Positions 1 through 10,070 of a DNA stretch of 64,000 bases are shown here, one piece after another. Location of the stretch: assembly GCA_023389745.1 (NCBI GenBank), contig JAEWED010000009.1, positions 1 to 64,000 on the forward strand, given 5' to 3'. The position numbers were made by a program, and so were the translations under genes. The stretch is from Actinomycetes bacterium (GTDB taxonomy: Bacteria > Actinomycetota > Acidimicrobiia > Acidimicrobiales > Microtrichaceae). The stretch's first letter is position 1, and each line of letters starts with the position of its first letter. The notes under the pieces were generated by a model. The model ran no database searches. It had not been told where the DNA came from and worked only from the letters and a program-made list of their open reading frames with translations.

Positions 1-635
1 TGCGCGGCGAATCCCGCGGCGTAGTTCCCGGCGAACTTCACCGCGCCCGTGCCGCCCGGCGACGCCCGGACGTCGCCCCGCTCGACCGCGACGGTGATCG
101 CCGAGAGTCGGTCCCCGAAGTAGTTGGCGACCGGCGACGCGATGATCACGAACAGGTACTCGTTCGCCGGGCGGACCGACAGGTGCGGTTCGGACCCGAA
201 GGCGAACGGCCGCACGTAGAGCGCGGCGCCGTCCTCGGTGGGCACCCATGCCGAGTCGGCGCCGGCGAGCAACGCGCAGCCCAGCTCGAAGGCGCCGTCG
301 GGCAGCACGGGGATGGCGATGCGTCGGGCGCTCGCGGCGAACCGTGCGGCGTTGCGGTCGGGGCGGAACAGCGCGGCGGTTCCGTCCGAGAGCGTGTACG
401 CCTTCAGCGCCTCGAAGATCGACTGGCCGTAGTGCAGGGCGAGGGTGCCCGGGCTCAGCGAGAGCGGCGCGAAGGGCTGCAGCTCGAGGGGCCCCCAGGC
501 GCCGTCCGCGAAGCGCATGACGACCATGTGATCGGTGAAGGTCTCACCGAACACGGGGGCCGCCAGCACCGCCTCTCGGGCTGCGTCGTCCATCGGCGTC
601 GGGTTCAGACTGATGCGTACCTCGGTCACCTGCAC
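1..635 (-). CDS. ilvE: Branched-chain amino acid aminotransferase, N-terminal part (runs off window)
   Basis: PLP-dependent transaminase of the last step of valine, leucine and isoleucine synthesis, cytoplasmic. Read leftwards from a GTG at 635 it stays open for about 211 codons to the window edge, roughly the first 60% of a usual 350-370 residue enzyme. Family marks seen are LHYGQSIFEALKAY (about residues 67-80), FRPDRNAARFAASA, YVRPFAFG, and near the edge GGTGAVKFAGNYA, whose lysine sits where the PLP Schiff-base lysine is expected. The start is set by a purine-rich AGAGGCGAAG just upstream; a second in-frame GTG follows at 629. The gene diverges from the DUF72 gene with only about 25 bp between the starts. 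Confidence 0.93.
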   Translation of the reverse strand, partial: MQVTEVRISLNPTPMDDAAREAVLAAPVFGETFTDHMVVMRFADGAWGPLELQPFAPLSLSPGTLALHYGQSIFEALKAYTLSDGTAALFRPDRNAARFAASARRIAIPVLPDGAFELGCALLAGADSAWVPTEDGAALYVRPFAFGSEPHLSVRPANEYLFVIIASPVANYFGDRLSAITVAVERGDVRASPGGTGAVKFAGNYAAGFAA

Positions 636-660
636 AGCTTCGCCTCTACGCTCGCCGGTC

Positions 661-1512
661 GTGGAACTGCGCGTCGGATGCCCGATGTGGGCGCACAAGG
701 CCTGGCAGGGGACCTACCTTCCCGAGAAGCTGGGACGACATGAGCAGCTCGATGCCTACGCCTCGTGGTGCACCGCGGTCGAGGGCAACACGACCTTCTA
801 CGGACTGCCGTCCGCCGACTCCGTGCGCGCCTGGGCCCGCGAAGCGCCCCCGGACTTCCGTTTCGTGTTCAAGCTGCCGCGCACCATCACCCACGACCGA
901 CGACTGCGTCACACCGAAGAGGAGCTGCGCGAGTTCCTCCAGGTGGTCGAGCCGCTGGGTGACCGGGCGCGCACGCTGTCGGTGCAGCTGCCCGGTTCGT
1001 TCGGTCCCAACGACGTGGGCGTGCTCGCCTCGTTCCTGGCGGGACTGCCGACGTCGCACCGCTACGGCGTCGAGGTCCGCCACCCGGCGTTCTTCCAACC
1101 GGGCGCCACGAGCGAGCGGCTCGAGGCGCTGCTCGCCGAGCACGAGGCGGAGTGGATCTCGTTCGACACCACCACGCTGTTCTCGGCGCCGGCGACGAGC
1201 CCGGCCGAACAGGACGGCTGGGCCAAGAAGCCTCGCCTTCCCCGTCGGACGGTCGCGCTGACCGACGAACCGATCGTGCGCTACGTCGGGCGCGACGACG
1301 TCGACGCGACCGTCGCGGGCTGGCAGTTGTGGGTGCCGGTCGTCGCTCAGTGGTTGCGTGAGGGGCGACGGCCCACGTTCTTCGTGCACACGCCCGACAA
1401 CGACGAGTCGCTGCCCCTGGCCCGCCGGTTCCACGACGACGTCAGGGCACTGGTCCCGGAGCTCGCGACGCTGCCGGAGCCGATCGACGCCGCGCCCCCG
1501 ACGCTCTTCTGA
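661..1512 (+). CDS. DUF72 family protein
   Basis: A 283-residue protein of the DUF72 family (TIM-barrel-like, YecE type), whose molecular role is not established. The GTG at 661 puts the typical opening VGCPMWAHKAWQGTYLP at the N-terminus; the reading frame is open further upstream, but that part overlaps ilvE on the other strand and has no family match. Other typical segments are YASWCTAVEGNTTFYGLPS, FRFVFKLPRTITH and a C-terminal PDNDESLPLARRFHDDV. Length agrees with the family (about 240-300). It is convergent with the acyl-CoA synthetase gene downstream. Confidence 0.85.
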   Translation: MELRVGCPMWAHKAWQGTYLPEKLGRHEQLDAYASWCTAVEGNTTFYGLPSADSVRAWAREAPPDFRFVFKLPRTITHDRRLRHTEEELREFLQVVEPLGDRARTLSVQLPGSFGPNDVGVLASFLAGLPTSHRYGVEVRHPAFFQPGATSERLEALLAEHEAEWISFDTTTLFSAPATSPAEQDGWAKKPRLPRRTVALTDEPIVRYVGRDDVDATVAGWQLWVPVVAQWLREGRRPTFFVHTPDNDESLPLARRFHDDVRALVPELATLPEPIDAAPPTLF

Positions 1513-1529
1513 CGATCAGCGGGTCGCCG

Positions 1530-1543
1530 GCCTTCGCGAAGGC
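1530..1543. terminator. Palindrome between convergent genes
   Basis: GCCTTCGCGAAGGC is a perfect 14-bp palindrome in the 77-bp gap between two converging genes; its core CTTCGCGAAG recurs at 1569-1578. It may act as a weak two-way terminator. There is no T-tract, so the role is inferred from position. Confidence 0.4.
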
Positions 1544-1589
1544 TGCGGTCGTGGTGGCGGTCGCTGGGCTTCGCGAAGGAACGGGGCGG

Positions 1590-3121
<1,532 letters not shown>

Positions 3122-3125
<4 letters not shown>

Positions 3126-3817
3126 TCGGACGTCTCCTCGTGGGGGATCGGAGTGGTGGGCTCGTCGAGTCGCACGGCGTGGCCGAGGGTGAACCACGTC
3201 CACGGCTTGGGGCCGCGGGCGTAGCGCTGCTCGAGCGATTCGATGCGGAACCCGGCTCGTTCGACCATCTCGGTCGGGACCCGGGTCAGATGGCAGCCGC
3301 CGCCGAAGCGTCGCTGCCACGGTTCGAAGCGATGCTGCCAGCGTCGCACGTCGGCGTCGGGCGAGGCGCCGTGCTCCAGGAAGTGGAACCGGCCACCCGG
3401 ACGAAGGACCCGATGCAGCTCCGCCAGGGCCAACGACGGGTGAGGGACGGTGCAGAGCACGAAGGTGGCGAGCGCGCCGTCGCAGCTGGCGTCGGGCAGC
3501 GGCAACGACTGGCCGTCGAGCCCGACGTGTTCGACCATGAGCCGGTGCTCGTGTCCGCGACGGGTGACCGCCGCGTCGATGTGCGCCGCCGCTCGGTGGC
3601 GGGCCAGCGCGGACGGCTCGACGGCGTACACGCGGGTGACCTCGTCGGGCAGCAGCTCCACGTTGGCCCCGGATCCGGAACCGATCTCGACGACCGTGCC
3701 GGACAGCCCCTCGAGGGTCCGGCGTCGCCAGTCGGCCATGCCGGGGTTCGCACAGAACGCGTCGACGCAACGTGGCAGCACGCGCTCCTCGTAGAACGAC
3801 GCCGGTCCGTTGACCAT
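3122..3817 (-). CDS. Class I SAM-dependent methyltransferase
   Basis: A 231-residue Rossmann-fold methyltransferase of the UbiE/Methyltransf_11 kind. Motif I is VVEIGSGSGANVELLP near residues 45-60, acidic motif II is VYAVEPS, motif III/IV is CDGALATFVLCTVPH, followed by LAELHRVLRPGGRFHFLEHG. The substrate is unknown. A GTG precedes the ATG at 3817 by one codon; the ATG is preferred because TATGGT (3824-3829) ends exactly 6 nt before it, the leaderless layout seen for other genes here. Its stop overlaps the start of the acyl-CoA synthetase gene, so both probably work on the same lipid or acyl metabolite. Confidence 0.86.
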
Positions 3818-3954
3818 CACTCGACCATAGGGCGCCGGACAGCGACGTTGCCGACGGGTCCGGGCGACGCCCGCGCTGTGGCAGCATCGCTGCAGTCGCG
3901 GCCTCGTCTCCCGTCGTCGCGGCCGCAGGGGTCACCTCGGAGGGAGCGCAGTCG

Positions 3955-5397
3955 ATGGAGCATCCAGGCCGCTCGCATTCCGCGGCGTCGTCGGACGATC
4001 CGGTTCGGTCGGGCCCGATCACCGGCGGTGCGGGCAGAGCGGTCGTCGCTGCCGGTGGGCTCGACCTGGCCCTGCAGGGCTACGTCGAAGAGGAGTTCTT
4101 CGTCGAGGGCGTCGCCCGCACCTTCACGACCTCGGCGCCCCTGGCCTCCGACGGCCGCTGGGATGTCCGACCCCAGGACCCGGACGGTGGCGGTGCGCGG
4201 TACCGGACGCGGATCGTGGTGCGTCGGCCCGCCGACGTCGCGGGCCGACGCAGCGTCGTCGCGGTCGAGTGGCTGAACGTGTCGGGCGGGCTCGACACGG
4301 CCCCCGACTGGACCTTCCTGCACGACGAGCTCATCCGCTCCGGCACGATCTGGGTCGGCGTGTCCGCCCAGCACGACGGGATCCTGCCCGGCGCCAACCC
4401 GCTGGGCGAGATGCTCTCGCTCGTGCGGGCCGACCCGGACCGGTACGGGACGCTCGAACACCCCGGCGACGACGCGAGCTACGACCTCTTCACCCAGGTC
4501 GGTGCGATGCTGCGACGCGACGCGACGCACCTGTTGGGTGGCGCGGTGCCCGACGTGGTCGTCGCGCTCGGTGAGTCGCAGTCCGCGGAGCGGTTGACGA
4601 CGTACGCGAACGCGTTCGGCCGTGACGGTGCCTTCGACGCGTACTTCCTGCACAGCCGCCACGCCGTCTCCTCGCCGTTGCGCGACGGCGACGACCCGGC
4701 CCCCGATCCGACCCTCATCCGTGACGACCTCGACGTGCCGGTCATGGTGCTCTCGGCCGAGAACGACGTCGCAGGTGGTCGGATCGGCTACGGACGCGCC
4801 CGTCAACCCGACACGGAGCGGTTCGTCGCCTGGGAGGTCGCCGGCGCCGCGCACGTCGACGCCTACGGGCTCGGGATCGGCGACCTCGACGACGGGTCGG
4901 GCGACGCCGACGAGCGCCTCTTCGCCGCCATGTCGGCGCCGCCGTCGTCGGTGTACGCCGGTGTCATCGAGTGCGGCGCGCCGATCAACACCGGGCCGCA
5001 CACCTACGTGGCTCGTGCGGCGTTCGCCCACCTGGTGCGGTGGGCGTCGGGTGGACCGCCGCCTCCGTCGATGCCGAGGCTCCGGCTCGACGAGACCGGC
5101 GGTGACCTGGTCCGCGACGACCTGGGGATCGCGGTCGGCGGCGTGCGCACCCCGCAGGTCGACGTGCCGGTGGCTGCGCTGTCGGGCATGGGCCAGGAGC
5201 CCGGAGGCTTCTGCGAACTGTTCGGCACGACCAGACCGCTGTCGCCGGAGGAGCTGCGCCGCCGTCATTCGCAGCCGGACGACTTCGTGCGTTCGTGGGT
5301 CGAGTCGCTGGACTCCGCGGTCGCCGCCGGAGCGATCCTCACCGCCGACGCGGATCGGTTGCGCCGGGTCGTGCGCGATGGAGCACCCGGCGACTGA
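3955..5397 (+). CDS. Alpha/beta hydrolase domain protein (PF20091 type)
   Basis: A 480-residue protein resembling the family annotated as alpha/beta hydrolase domain (Abhydrolase_10). The likely nucleophile elbow is GESQSAERL near residues 203-210, after VVVALG; an acid and a histidine may come from LSAENDV and GAAHVDAYGL. RTRIVVRRP...VVAVEWLNVSGGLDTAPDW is a typical segment of this group, which contains uncharacterised esterase-like enzymes. No signal peptide is seen. The ATG at 3955 has GGAGGG about 10 nt upstream. The stop codon lies inside a palindrome shared with the converging gene. Confidence 0.78.
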   Translation: MEHPGRSHSAASSDDPVRSGPITGGAGRAVVAAGGLDLALQGYVEEEFFVEGVARTFTTSAPLASDGRWDVRPQDPDGGGARYRTRIVVRRPADVAGRRSVVAVEWLNVSGGLDTAPDWTFLHDELIRSGTIWVGVSAQHDGILPGANPLGEMLSLVRADPDRYGTLEHPGDDASYDLFTQVGAMLRRDATHLLGGAVPDVVVALGESQSAERLTTYANAFGRDGAFDAYFLHSRHAVSSPLRDGDDPAPDPTLIRDDLDVPVMVLSAENDVAGGRIGYGRARQPDTERFVAWEVAGAAHVDAYGLGIGDLDDGSGDADERLFAAMSAPPSSVYAGVIECGAPINTGPHTYVARAAFAHLVRWASGGPPPPSMPRLRLDETGGDLVRDDLGIAVGGVRTPQVDVPVAALSGMGQEPGGFCELFGTTRPLSPEELRRRHSQPDDFVRSWVESLDSAVAAGAILTADADRLRRVVRDGAPGD

Positions 5398-5412
5398 CGC
5401 CTGGCGTCAGTC
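5392..5412. terminator. Perfect hairpin spanning both stop codons of two convergent genes
   Basis: Arms GACTGACGCC and GGCGTCAGTC are perfectly complementary around a single T at 5402. The left arm contains the TGA of the plus-strand hydrolase gene (5395-5397) and the right arm contains the TGA of the minus-strand gene (5407-5409). It would form a stem in RNA from either strand, so it is a plausible bidirectional terminator. Confidence 0.65.
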
Positions 5413-6315
5413 GAACCGGACCGGCCCGGCCTGCGCCACGAGGTCCGACAGCTCGAGCGGGCCGAAGACCCGGCACAGCGTCGTCGCCGCCAGGCGGGAC
5501 GCGTCCGCGATCGACGTGTCGGGCAGGAGGTCTGCCGCATCCGGATCGGTCCAGGACACCGGATGGCGTGCCGCGTCGAGGTCGAGGCTCTCGTCGTCGA
5601 GTCCCCACTCGAGCCAGTAGTTGCCGCCGTCGTCGTCGTCCTCGTCGGGTGCATTCCAGCCGAGCTCGATCAGCCCGTCACGTTCGGCGGCCGACAGCGG
5701 AGGGTGACCACCGAGGTAGCGGTCCCCGACGGCCTCGGCGCGCAGCCAGTCGCCGTCCTGGGTGACGAACTGCACGTAGCGGCCCGAGACCGGCAGGTCG
5801 ATCACCAGGTAGGTCCGGCCGTCGCGGATCAGTCGGTGCAGCCAACCACCGACCTGCAGCTCGACGTCGGACTCGATCGTCGTCGCGACCGCCAGGTGCT
5901 CCTCCTCGAGCCGCCCGCAGCGCTCGCTCGGCGCACTGCCGAGGGGGCCGACGTGGGGGTCGATCGACGCGACCAGGTCGCGGAAGTGTCGACCGATGAC
6001 CGCGTGGTACTCGGCCAGCTCCAGGCGTCGACCGTCGGGAAAGCGCACGAACGGGACGGCGAGGAGCTGCAGGTCGCCCGAGGGCAGACCCACGTCGGCG
6101 AGCGAGGCCGGGTCGAAGTGCCAGCCGGCCGGTCTCGCATGGACGAGCTCGACGGGCTCGTCGCGCCGGGGACCGAGGCGTCCGACGAGGTACGCCTCGA
6201 CGTCGTTCGGGCCGATCGTGGCCGGCACATCGAGCCAGTCCTCTGCCACCGGACGCGCCGTGGTCGGATCCCACGCGACGACCTTGATCTCGATGCTGTC
6301 GATCTTGAGGTCCAT
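5407..6315 (-). CDS. Hypothetical protein
   Basis: A 302-residue protein with no recognised family. It starts MDLKIDSIEIKVVAWDP and is rich in acidic residues, with DEDDDDGGNYWLEWGLDDE near the C-terminus. No membrane segment or signal peptide is visible, so it is probably cytoplasmic. The start at 6315 is chosen because a GGGGGG run lies 7-12 nt upstream on the coding strand; the frame stays open further upstream but that part reads like a shadow. The tail (about residues 180-302) resembles immunity- or TY-Chap-like small alpha/beta proteins only in composition, which is not enough for a function. Confidence 0.68.
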   Translation of the reverse strand: MDLKIDSIEIKVVAWDPTTARPVAEDWLDVPATIGPNDVEAYLVGRLGPRRDEPVELVHARPAGWHFDPASLADVGLPSGDLQLLAVPFVRFPDGRRLELAEYHAVIGRHFRDLVASIDPHVGPLGSAPSERCGRLEEEHLAVATTIESDVELQVGGWLHRLIRDGRTYLVIDLPVSGRYVQFVTQDGDWLRAEAVGDRYLGGHPPLSAAERDGLIELGWNAPDEDDDDGGNYWLEWGLDDESLDLDAARHPVSWTDPDAADLLPDTSIADASRLAATTLCRVFGPLELSDLVAQAGPVRFD

Positions 6316-6518
6316 GCTCGTGCCCCCCAACGCCTGCACGGTGCCCGCTCCCCGCGCTGCGGCACCGGAACGAGCATGCCACGGTCGGTCGGGACGTTGT
6401 CGGCAGAATGCGCGGCCGGTGACCGCGCGCACATCGGGCCGACATCGCCATGAGCCCGCTCGGTAGCATCGGCGCTCGCGCGGGCGGTCGGGGGCCGTCG
6501 GTGCAGCGGAGGGGTGAC

Positions 6519-7748
6519 ATGGGCATCGGCGATGGCGGACGACGACCTGTCGGCACACGACGACCCGTCGGTACACGACGGACGACACGCGGGGCGCTGG
6601 TCGTCGCGGTGGTCACGGGCTCGGCGTTGCTCGGCGCCTGCGCGCCGACGTCGCCGTCGGGTCCTCCCGCCGACCCGGCGCCACCGACGATCCAGAGCTT
6701 CTCGCTGGGCTCGCAGCGCCGAGCGGCGCCGGTCGTCGGCTCGCTGGGCTGGAACGTCTCGGACCCGAACCCCGGCACGCTGCGCTGCCGTGTCGACATC
6801 GACGGCGACGGGACCTTCGACCGGGAGCTCGAGCCGTGCACGTCCGCAGATCGCGTGCTCGTGTCGTTCGATGCTCCGGGCACCCGGACGTTGACCCTCG
6901 AGGTGTCCGACTCGATGTTCGAGCCGGTGGTGGCGACCACGACGGTCACCGTCGATCCGGGCCCCGCCGAGGGCTACGAGATCGACCTGCGCCTCGACCC
7001 GGCGATGCGTCCGGAGTTCCGAGCGGCGTTCGAGGACGCCGCGGCTCGTTGGTCCGAGGTGATCGTGGCGGGTGTGCCCGATCAGCAGCTCGACATCCCC
7101 GCCGGGTTCCTCGGCTGGATCCCCGCCTTCTCGGGTGTCGTCGACGACGTGCTGATCGACGCACGTGACATACCCATCGACGGTCCGCGCGGCACGTTGG
7201 GCCGTGCCGCCGGCTTGGCGGTTCGGGCAGGAGCGTGGCAGCCGTACTGGGGACTGATGGAGTTCGACACCGACGACCTCGAGATGCTCCACGACCAGGG
7301 CCGGCTCGGCGACGTGATCCTCCACGAGATGGGCCACGTGCTCGGGCTCGGAGGCAACTGGCTCCTCAACGGGCTCATCGACAACCCGCTGCTCGACCCG
7401 CGCTACACCGGCGCCGCCGGCGTGGCCGCGTACCGCGAGCTCGGCGGTTCGGGCCCGGTGCCCCTCGAGCACGAGGGCGGGCTCGGGACCATGTGGGGGC
7501 ACTGGCGGGAGTCGGTCTTCGATCGCGAGCTGATGACAGGGTTCCTGGACGCCGGTACGCAGTACCTGAGCCGGCTGAGCGTGGCGGCGCTCGCCGACCA
7601 GGGCTACGGGGTGTCGCTCGAGGCCGCGGACGACTACGAGCTGCCCGGCCCGCCCTCGGCTGCTGCCCTGCGCGCCGCGCCCGACCCCGAGGACCACCTG
7701 CACACCGAGTCGATGGAACCGATCATCGTGGGCGGCTCCGGTCGTTGA
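6519..7748 (+). CDS. Leishmanolysin-like (M8 type) metallopeptidase lipoprotein
   Basis: A 409-residue exported protein. The ATG at 6519 follows GGAGGGG at a good distance. After a basic start comes a hydrophobic stretch ending in the lipobox LLGAC (about residues 29-42), so it is probably a lipoprotein. A domain of about 100 residues follows, then the zinc motif LHEMGHVLGLG, a later GHW, and a Met-turn-like ELMTGFL, followed by LSRLSVAALADQGYGV. This order is that of metzincin family M8 in bacteria. The substrate would be extracellular protein. The N-terminal 18-bp duplication (RRPVGT twice) lies before the membrane anchor. Confidence 0.8.
   Translation: MGIGDGGRRPVGTRRPVGTRRTTRGALVVAVVTGSALLGACAPTSPSGPPADPAPPTIQSFSLGSQRRAAPVVGSLGWNVSDPNPGTLRCRVDIDGDGTFDRELEPCTSADRVLVSFDAPGTRTLTLEVSDSMFEPVVATTTVTVDPGPAEGYEIDLRLDPAMRPEFRAAFEDAAARWSEVIVAGVPDQQLDIPAGFLGWIPAFSGVVDDVLIDARDIPIDGPRGTLGRAAGLAVRAGAWQPYWGLMEFDTDDLEMLHDQGRLGDVILHEMGHVLGLGGNWLLNGLIDNPLLDPRYTGAAGVAAYRELGGSGPVPLEHEGGLGTMWGHWRESVFDRELMTGFLDAGTQYLSRLSVAALADQGYGVSLEAADDYELPGPPSAAALRAAPDPEDHLHTESMEPIIVGGSGR
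6540..6575 (+). repeat. Two 18-bp direct repeats in a signal region
   Basis: Units 6540-6557 and 6558-6575 differ at 2 of 18 bases and encode RRPVGT twice in the basic N-region of the lipoprotein signal peptide. Confidence 0.85.
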
Positions 7749-7875
7749 CCCCGGCCGTCGTGAGGTCGCGTTGACCGCCGGTTCACGCTGCCGACACGGG
7801 CCGGACACCTAAGGTGTGGTTCGTCCGACGGTCTCGGCCGGCGGCACCCATCCAACATCTCGAGGAGTTCATGCG

Positions 7876-9174
7876 ATGCAGAGGATTCAGGTGAGACGTC
7901 TCTTGCTCGTGGTCGGGGCGCTGGCGCTGGTCGCCGGTGCATGCGGCAGCGACGACAACGCCGACGACAACGGTGACGAGACCACGACGACCGAGGCCTC
8001 GGCCGCCGCGGATCGCGGCAACGTCGACGGGGAGCTCAAGCTCGGCTCGATGGTGCCCCAGACCGGCGACCTGAACACGATCGTCGAGTCGCTCCAGACC
8101 CCGATCGACATGGCGCTCGAGGAGATCAACGCCGCCGGCGGCGTGCTCGGCAAGCCGGTCGTGCTGGTCGAGGGCGACGACGGCACCAGCCCGACGGTGG
8201 CCGAGGCGACTTACGCCAAGCTGGTCAACACCGACAAGGTCGACGCCATCGTCGGCCCGGCTCCGTCGGGTGTGGCGGCCAAGCTGGCCGAGAAGATCGG
8301 TACCGACAAGGTCCCGACCTGCTCCGGTTCGACCACCGCGGCGAACCTCGAGGGGGTCGGTGACGGCTTCTTCTTCCGCACCGCCCCCGGCGACGACCTG
8401 CAGGGTCCGGCGCTCGCCGACCTGATCACCAGCGACAACCACGCCAAGGTGGCGATCCTCGCCCGCAACGACGACTACGGCAAGGGCTTCTCCGAGTCCC
8501 TCCAGAGTGCGCTCGAGGAGTCGGGCGCCGAGGTGACCGAGGTCGTCCTCTACAACCCGGACTCCGGCTCGGGCTACGACGCCGATGTCCAGAAGGCCAT
8601 CGACTCCTCGCCCGACGCGGTCGCGGTCCTCGGCTTCAACGACGACGGCGCACAGATCATCAGCGCCATGATCGGCAAGGGCGCCGGTCCGTCGGACATC
8701 CCGATCTACACCGCGGATGGCATGCAGGGCTCGTCGTTCGCCGAGACGGTCGACCCGGCCGACCTCTCGAAGGTCGCCGGCATCAAGGGCACGGCCCCGT
8801 CGTCGAACCCCGCCGGCGTCGAGCACCCCTTCGCCGAGAAGTTCGCAGCGACGGGCGTCGACACCATCTTCTCGGCGTACTACTACGACTGCACCAACCT
8901 GATGGCCCTGGCCGCCGAGGCGGCGGGCAGCGACGCACCCGCCGACATCCAGGCGAACTTCGCCAAGAACCTCGAGGGTGAGAACGACTGCCAGACCTTC
9001 GCCGAGTGCAAGACGTTCCTCGACGAGGACAAGACGATCCACTACCGCGGCGCCTCCTCCGCGTTCGACGACTGGAACGTGATGCAGCCGGCCACCGGCG
9101 TCTACGACGTGTGGGAGTACACCGACACCGGTGAGGTCGCCACGCTCGAGGGGCAGCAGATCTCCGTCCCGTGA
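7876..9174 (+). CDS. Branched-chain amino acid ABC transporter substrate-binding lipoprotein
   Basis: A 432-residue binding protein of the LivJ/LivK (periplasmic binding type 1) class. The ATG at 7876 has GAGGAG 8 nt upstream. The signal segment LLLVVGALALVAGAC gives a lipobox cysteine near residue 23, followed by an Asp/Asn/Thr-rich linker. The binding domain begins ELKLGSMVPQTGDLN and contains DKVDAIVGPAPSGVA and ILARNDDYGKGFSESL. It should feed ligand to the LivHMGF permease encoded convergently just downstream. The ligand could be a branched amino acid, but relatives also bind amides, urea or aromatic acids, so specificity is open. Confidence 0.92.
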   Translation: MQRIQVRRLLLVVGALALVAGACGSDDNADDNGDETTTTEASAAADRGNVDGELKLGSMVPQTGDLNTIVESLQTPIDMALEEINAAGGVLGKPVVLVEGDDGTSPTVAEATYAKLVNTDKVDAIVGPAPSGVAAKLAEKIGTDKVPTCSGSTTAANLEGVGDGFFFRTAPGDDLQGPALADLITSDNHAKVAILARNDDYGKGFSESLQSALEESGAEVTEVVLYNPDSGSGYDADVQKAIDSSPDAVAVLGFNDDGAQIISAMIGKGAGPSDIPIYTADGMQGSSFAETVDPADLSKVAGIKGTAPSSNPAGVEHPFAEKFAATGVDTIFSAYYYDCTNLMALAAEAAGSDAPADIQANFAKNLEGENDCQTFAECKTFLDEDKTIHYRGASSAFDDWNVMQPATGVYDVWEYTDTGEVATLEGQQISVP

Positions 9175-9210
9175 CGGCGACCTGACACTCCGTCCGACGA
9201 CGCAGACGAG

Positions 9211-9237
9211 CGAGGCCCGGGGTTGCCCCGGGCCTCG
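9211..9237. terminator. GC-rich intrinsic-type hairpin
   Basis: Arms CGAGGCCCGGGG (9211-9222) and CCCCGGGCCTCG (9226-9237) pair perfectly over 12 bp with a TTG loop. It lies 36 bp after the binding-protein gene and before the end of livF, so it can end transcription from both sides. There is no clear T-tract. Confidence 0.8.
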
Positions 9238-9326
9238 TCGCGTCCATCAGCCGCGGGACCCGCCGTGGGCGCGCCGCGATGACCGCGACCACCGCGACAC
9301 GGCGCATCGATCGGGCGCCGGTCCGG

Positions 9327-10070
9327 TCAGCGCTGGCGGGCGAGCGAACCGAGATAGAGCTCGACCACCGTCGGGTCGTGCAGCAGCTCGGGGCCGCGCC
9401 CGGTGTGCGCGACGACTCCCTGGTCGAGCACGTAGCCACGGTCGCAGATGCGCAGTGCCTTGTGTGCGTTCTGCTCGACGATCAGCACCGACACGCCGGC
9501 AGCGTTGATCGCGACGATGCGCTCGAACACCTCGTCCTGCATGGCGGGGGAGAGGCCGGCGGACGGCTCGTCGAGCAGCATCAGCGACGGCTCCATCATC
9601 AACGCCCGGCCCATGGCGAGCACCTGGCGCTGGCCGCCCGACAGCGACTCGGCGCGCTGGCCCCGCCGCTCGGCGAGCACCGGGAACAGGTCGTAGACCT
9701 CGTCACGCCGGCGAGCGAAGCGGTCGGGACGCAGGAACACCCCCATGCGGAGGTTCTCCTCGACGCTCAGCGTCCCGAAGACGTTGCGCACCTGGGGCAC
9801 GTAGCCGACACCCTGCTTCACGAGCTCGAATCCGGCGGTGCCGGTGATGTCGTCGCCGGCCATGGTGATGCTGCCGGACCGGATCGGGACCAGCCCGAAC
9901 ACCGCTTTGACCAACGTGGACTTGCCCGCTCCGTTGGGTCCGATGATGCCGACCATCTCGCCGGCGCCGACGTGGATCGAGGTGCCTCGCAGGATGTCGA
10001 CACCGGGCACGTAGCCGGCGACGAGCTCGCGGATCTCGACCAGGTTGGTGGCCGGCGCTGCGTCGCTCAT
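9327..10070 (-). CDS. livF: Branched-chain amino acid ABC transporter ATP-binding protein LivF
   Basis: A 247-residue cytoplasmic ATPase of the LivF type. Walker A is GPNGAGKSTLVKAVFGL, the Q-loop region is KQGVGYVPQVRNVFGTLSVEENL, the signature is SLSGGQRQVLAMGRALM, Walker B is LMLLDEPSAGLSP and the H-loop region is VLIVEQNAHKAL, all in normal order and spacing. It is the last gene of livH-livM-livG-livF; its ATG overlaps the livG stop as ATGA, so both ATPases should be made in equal amounts. Confidence 0.94.
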   Translation of the reverse strand: MSDAAPATNLVEIRELVAGYVPGVDILRGTSIHVGAGEMVGIIGPNGAGKSTLVKAVFGLVPIRSGSITMAGDDITGTAGFELVKQGVGYVPQVRNVFGTLSVEENLRMGVFLRPDRFARRRDEVYDLFPVLAERRGQRAESLSGGQRQVLAMGRALMMEPSLMLLDEPSAGLSPAMQDEVFERIVAINAAGVSVLIVEQNAHKALRICDRGYVLDQGVVAHTGRGPELLHDPTVVELYLGSLARQR

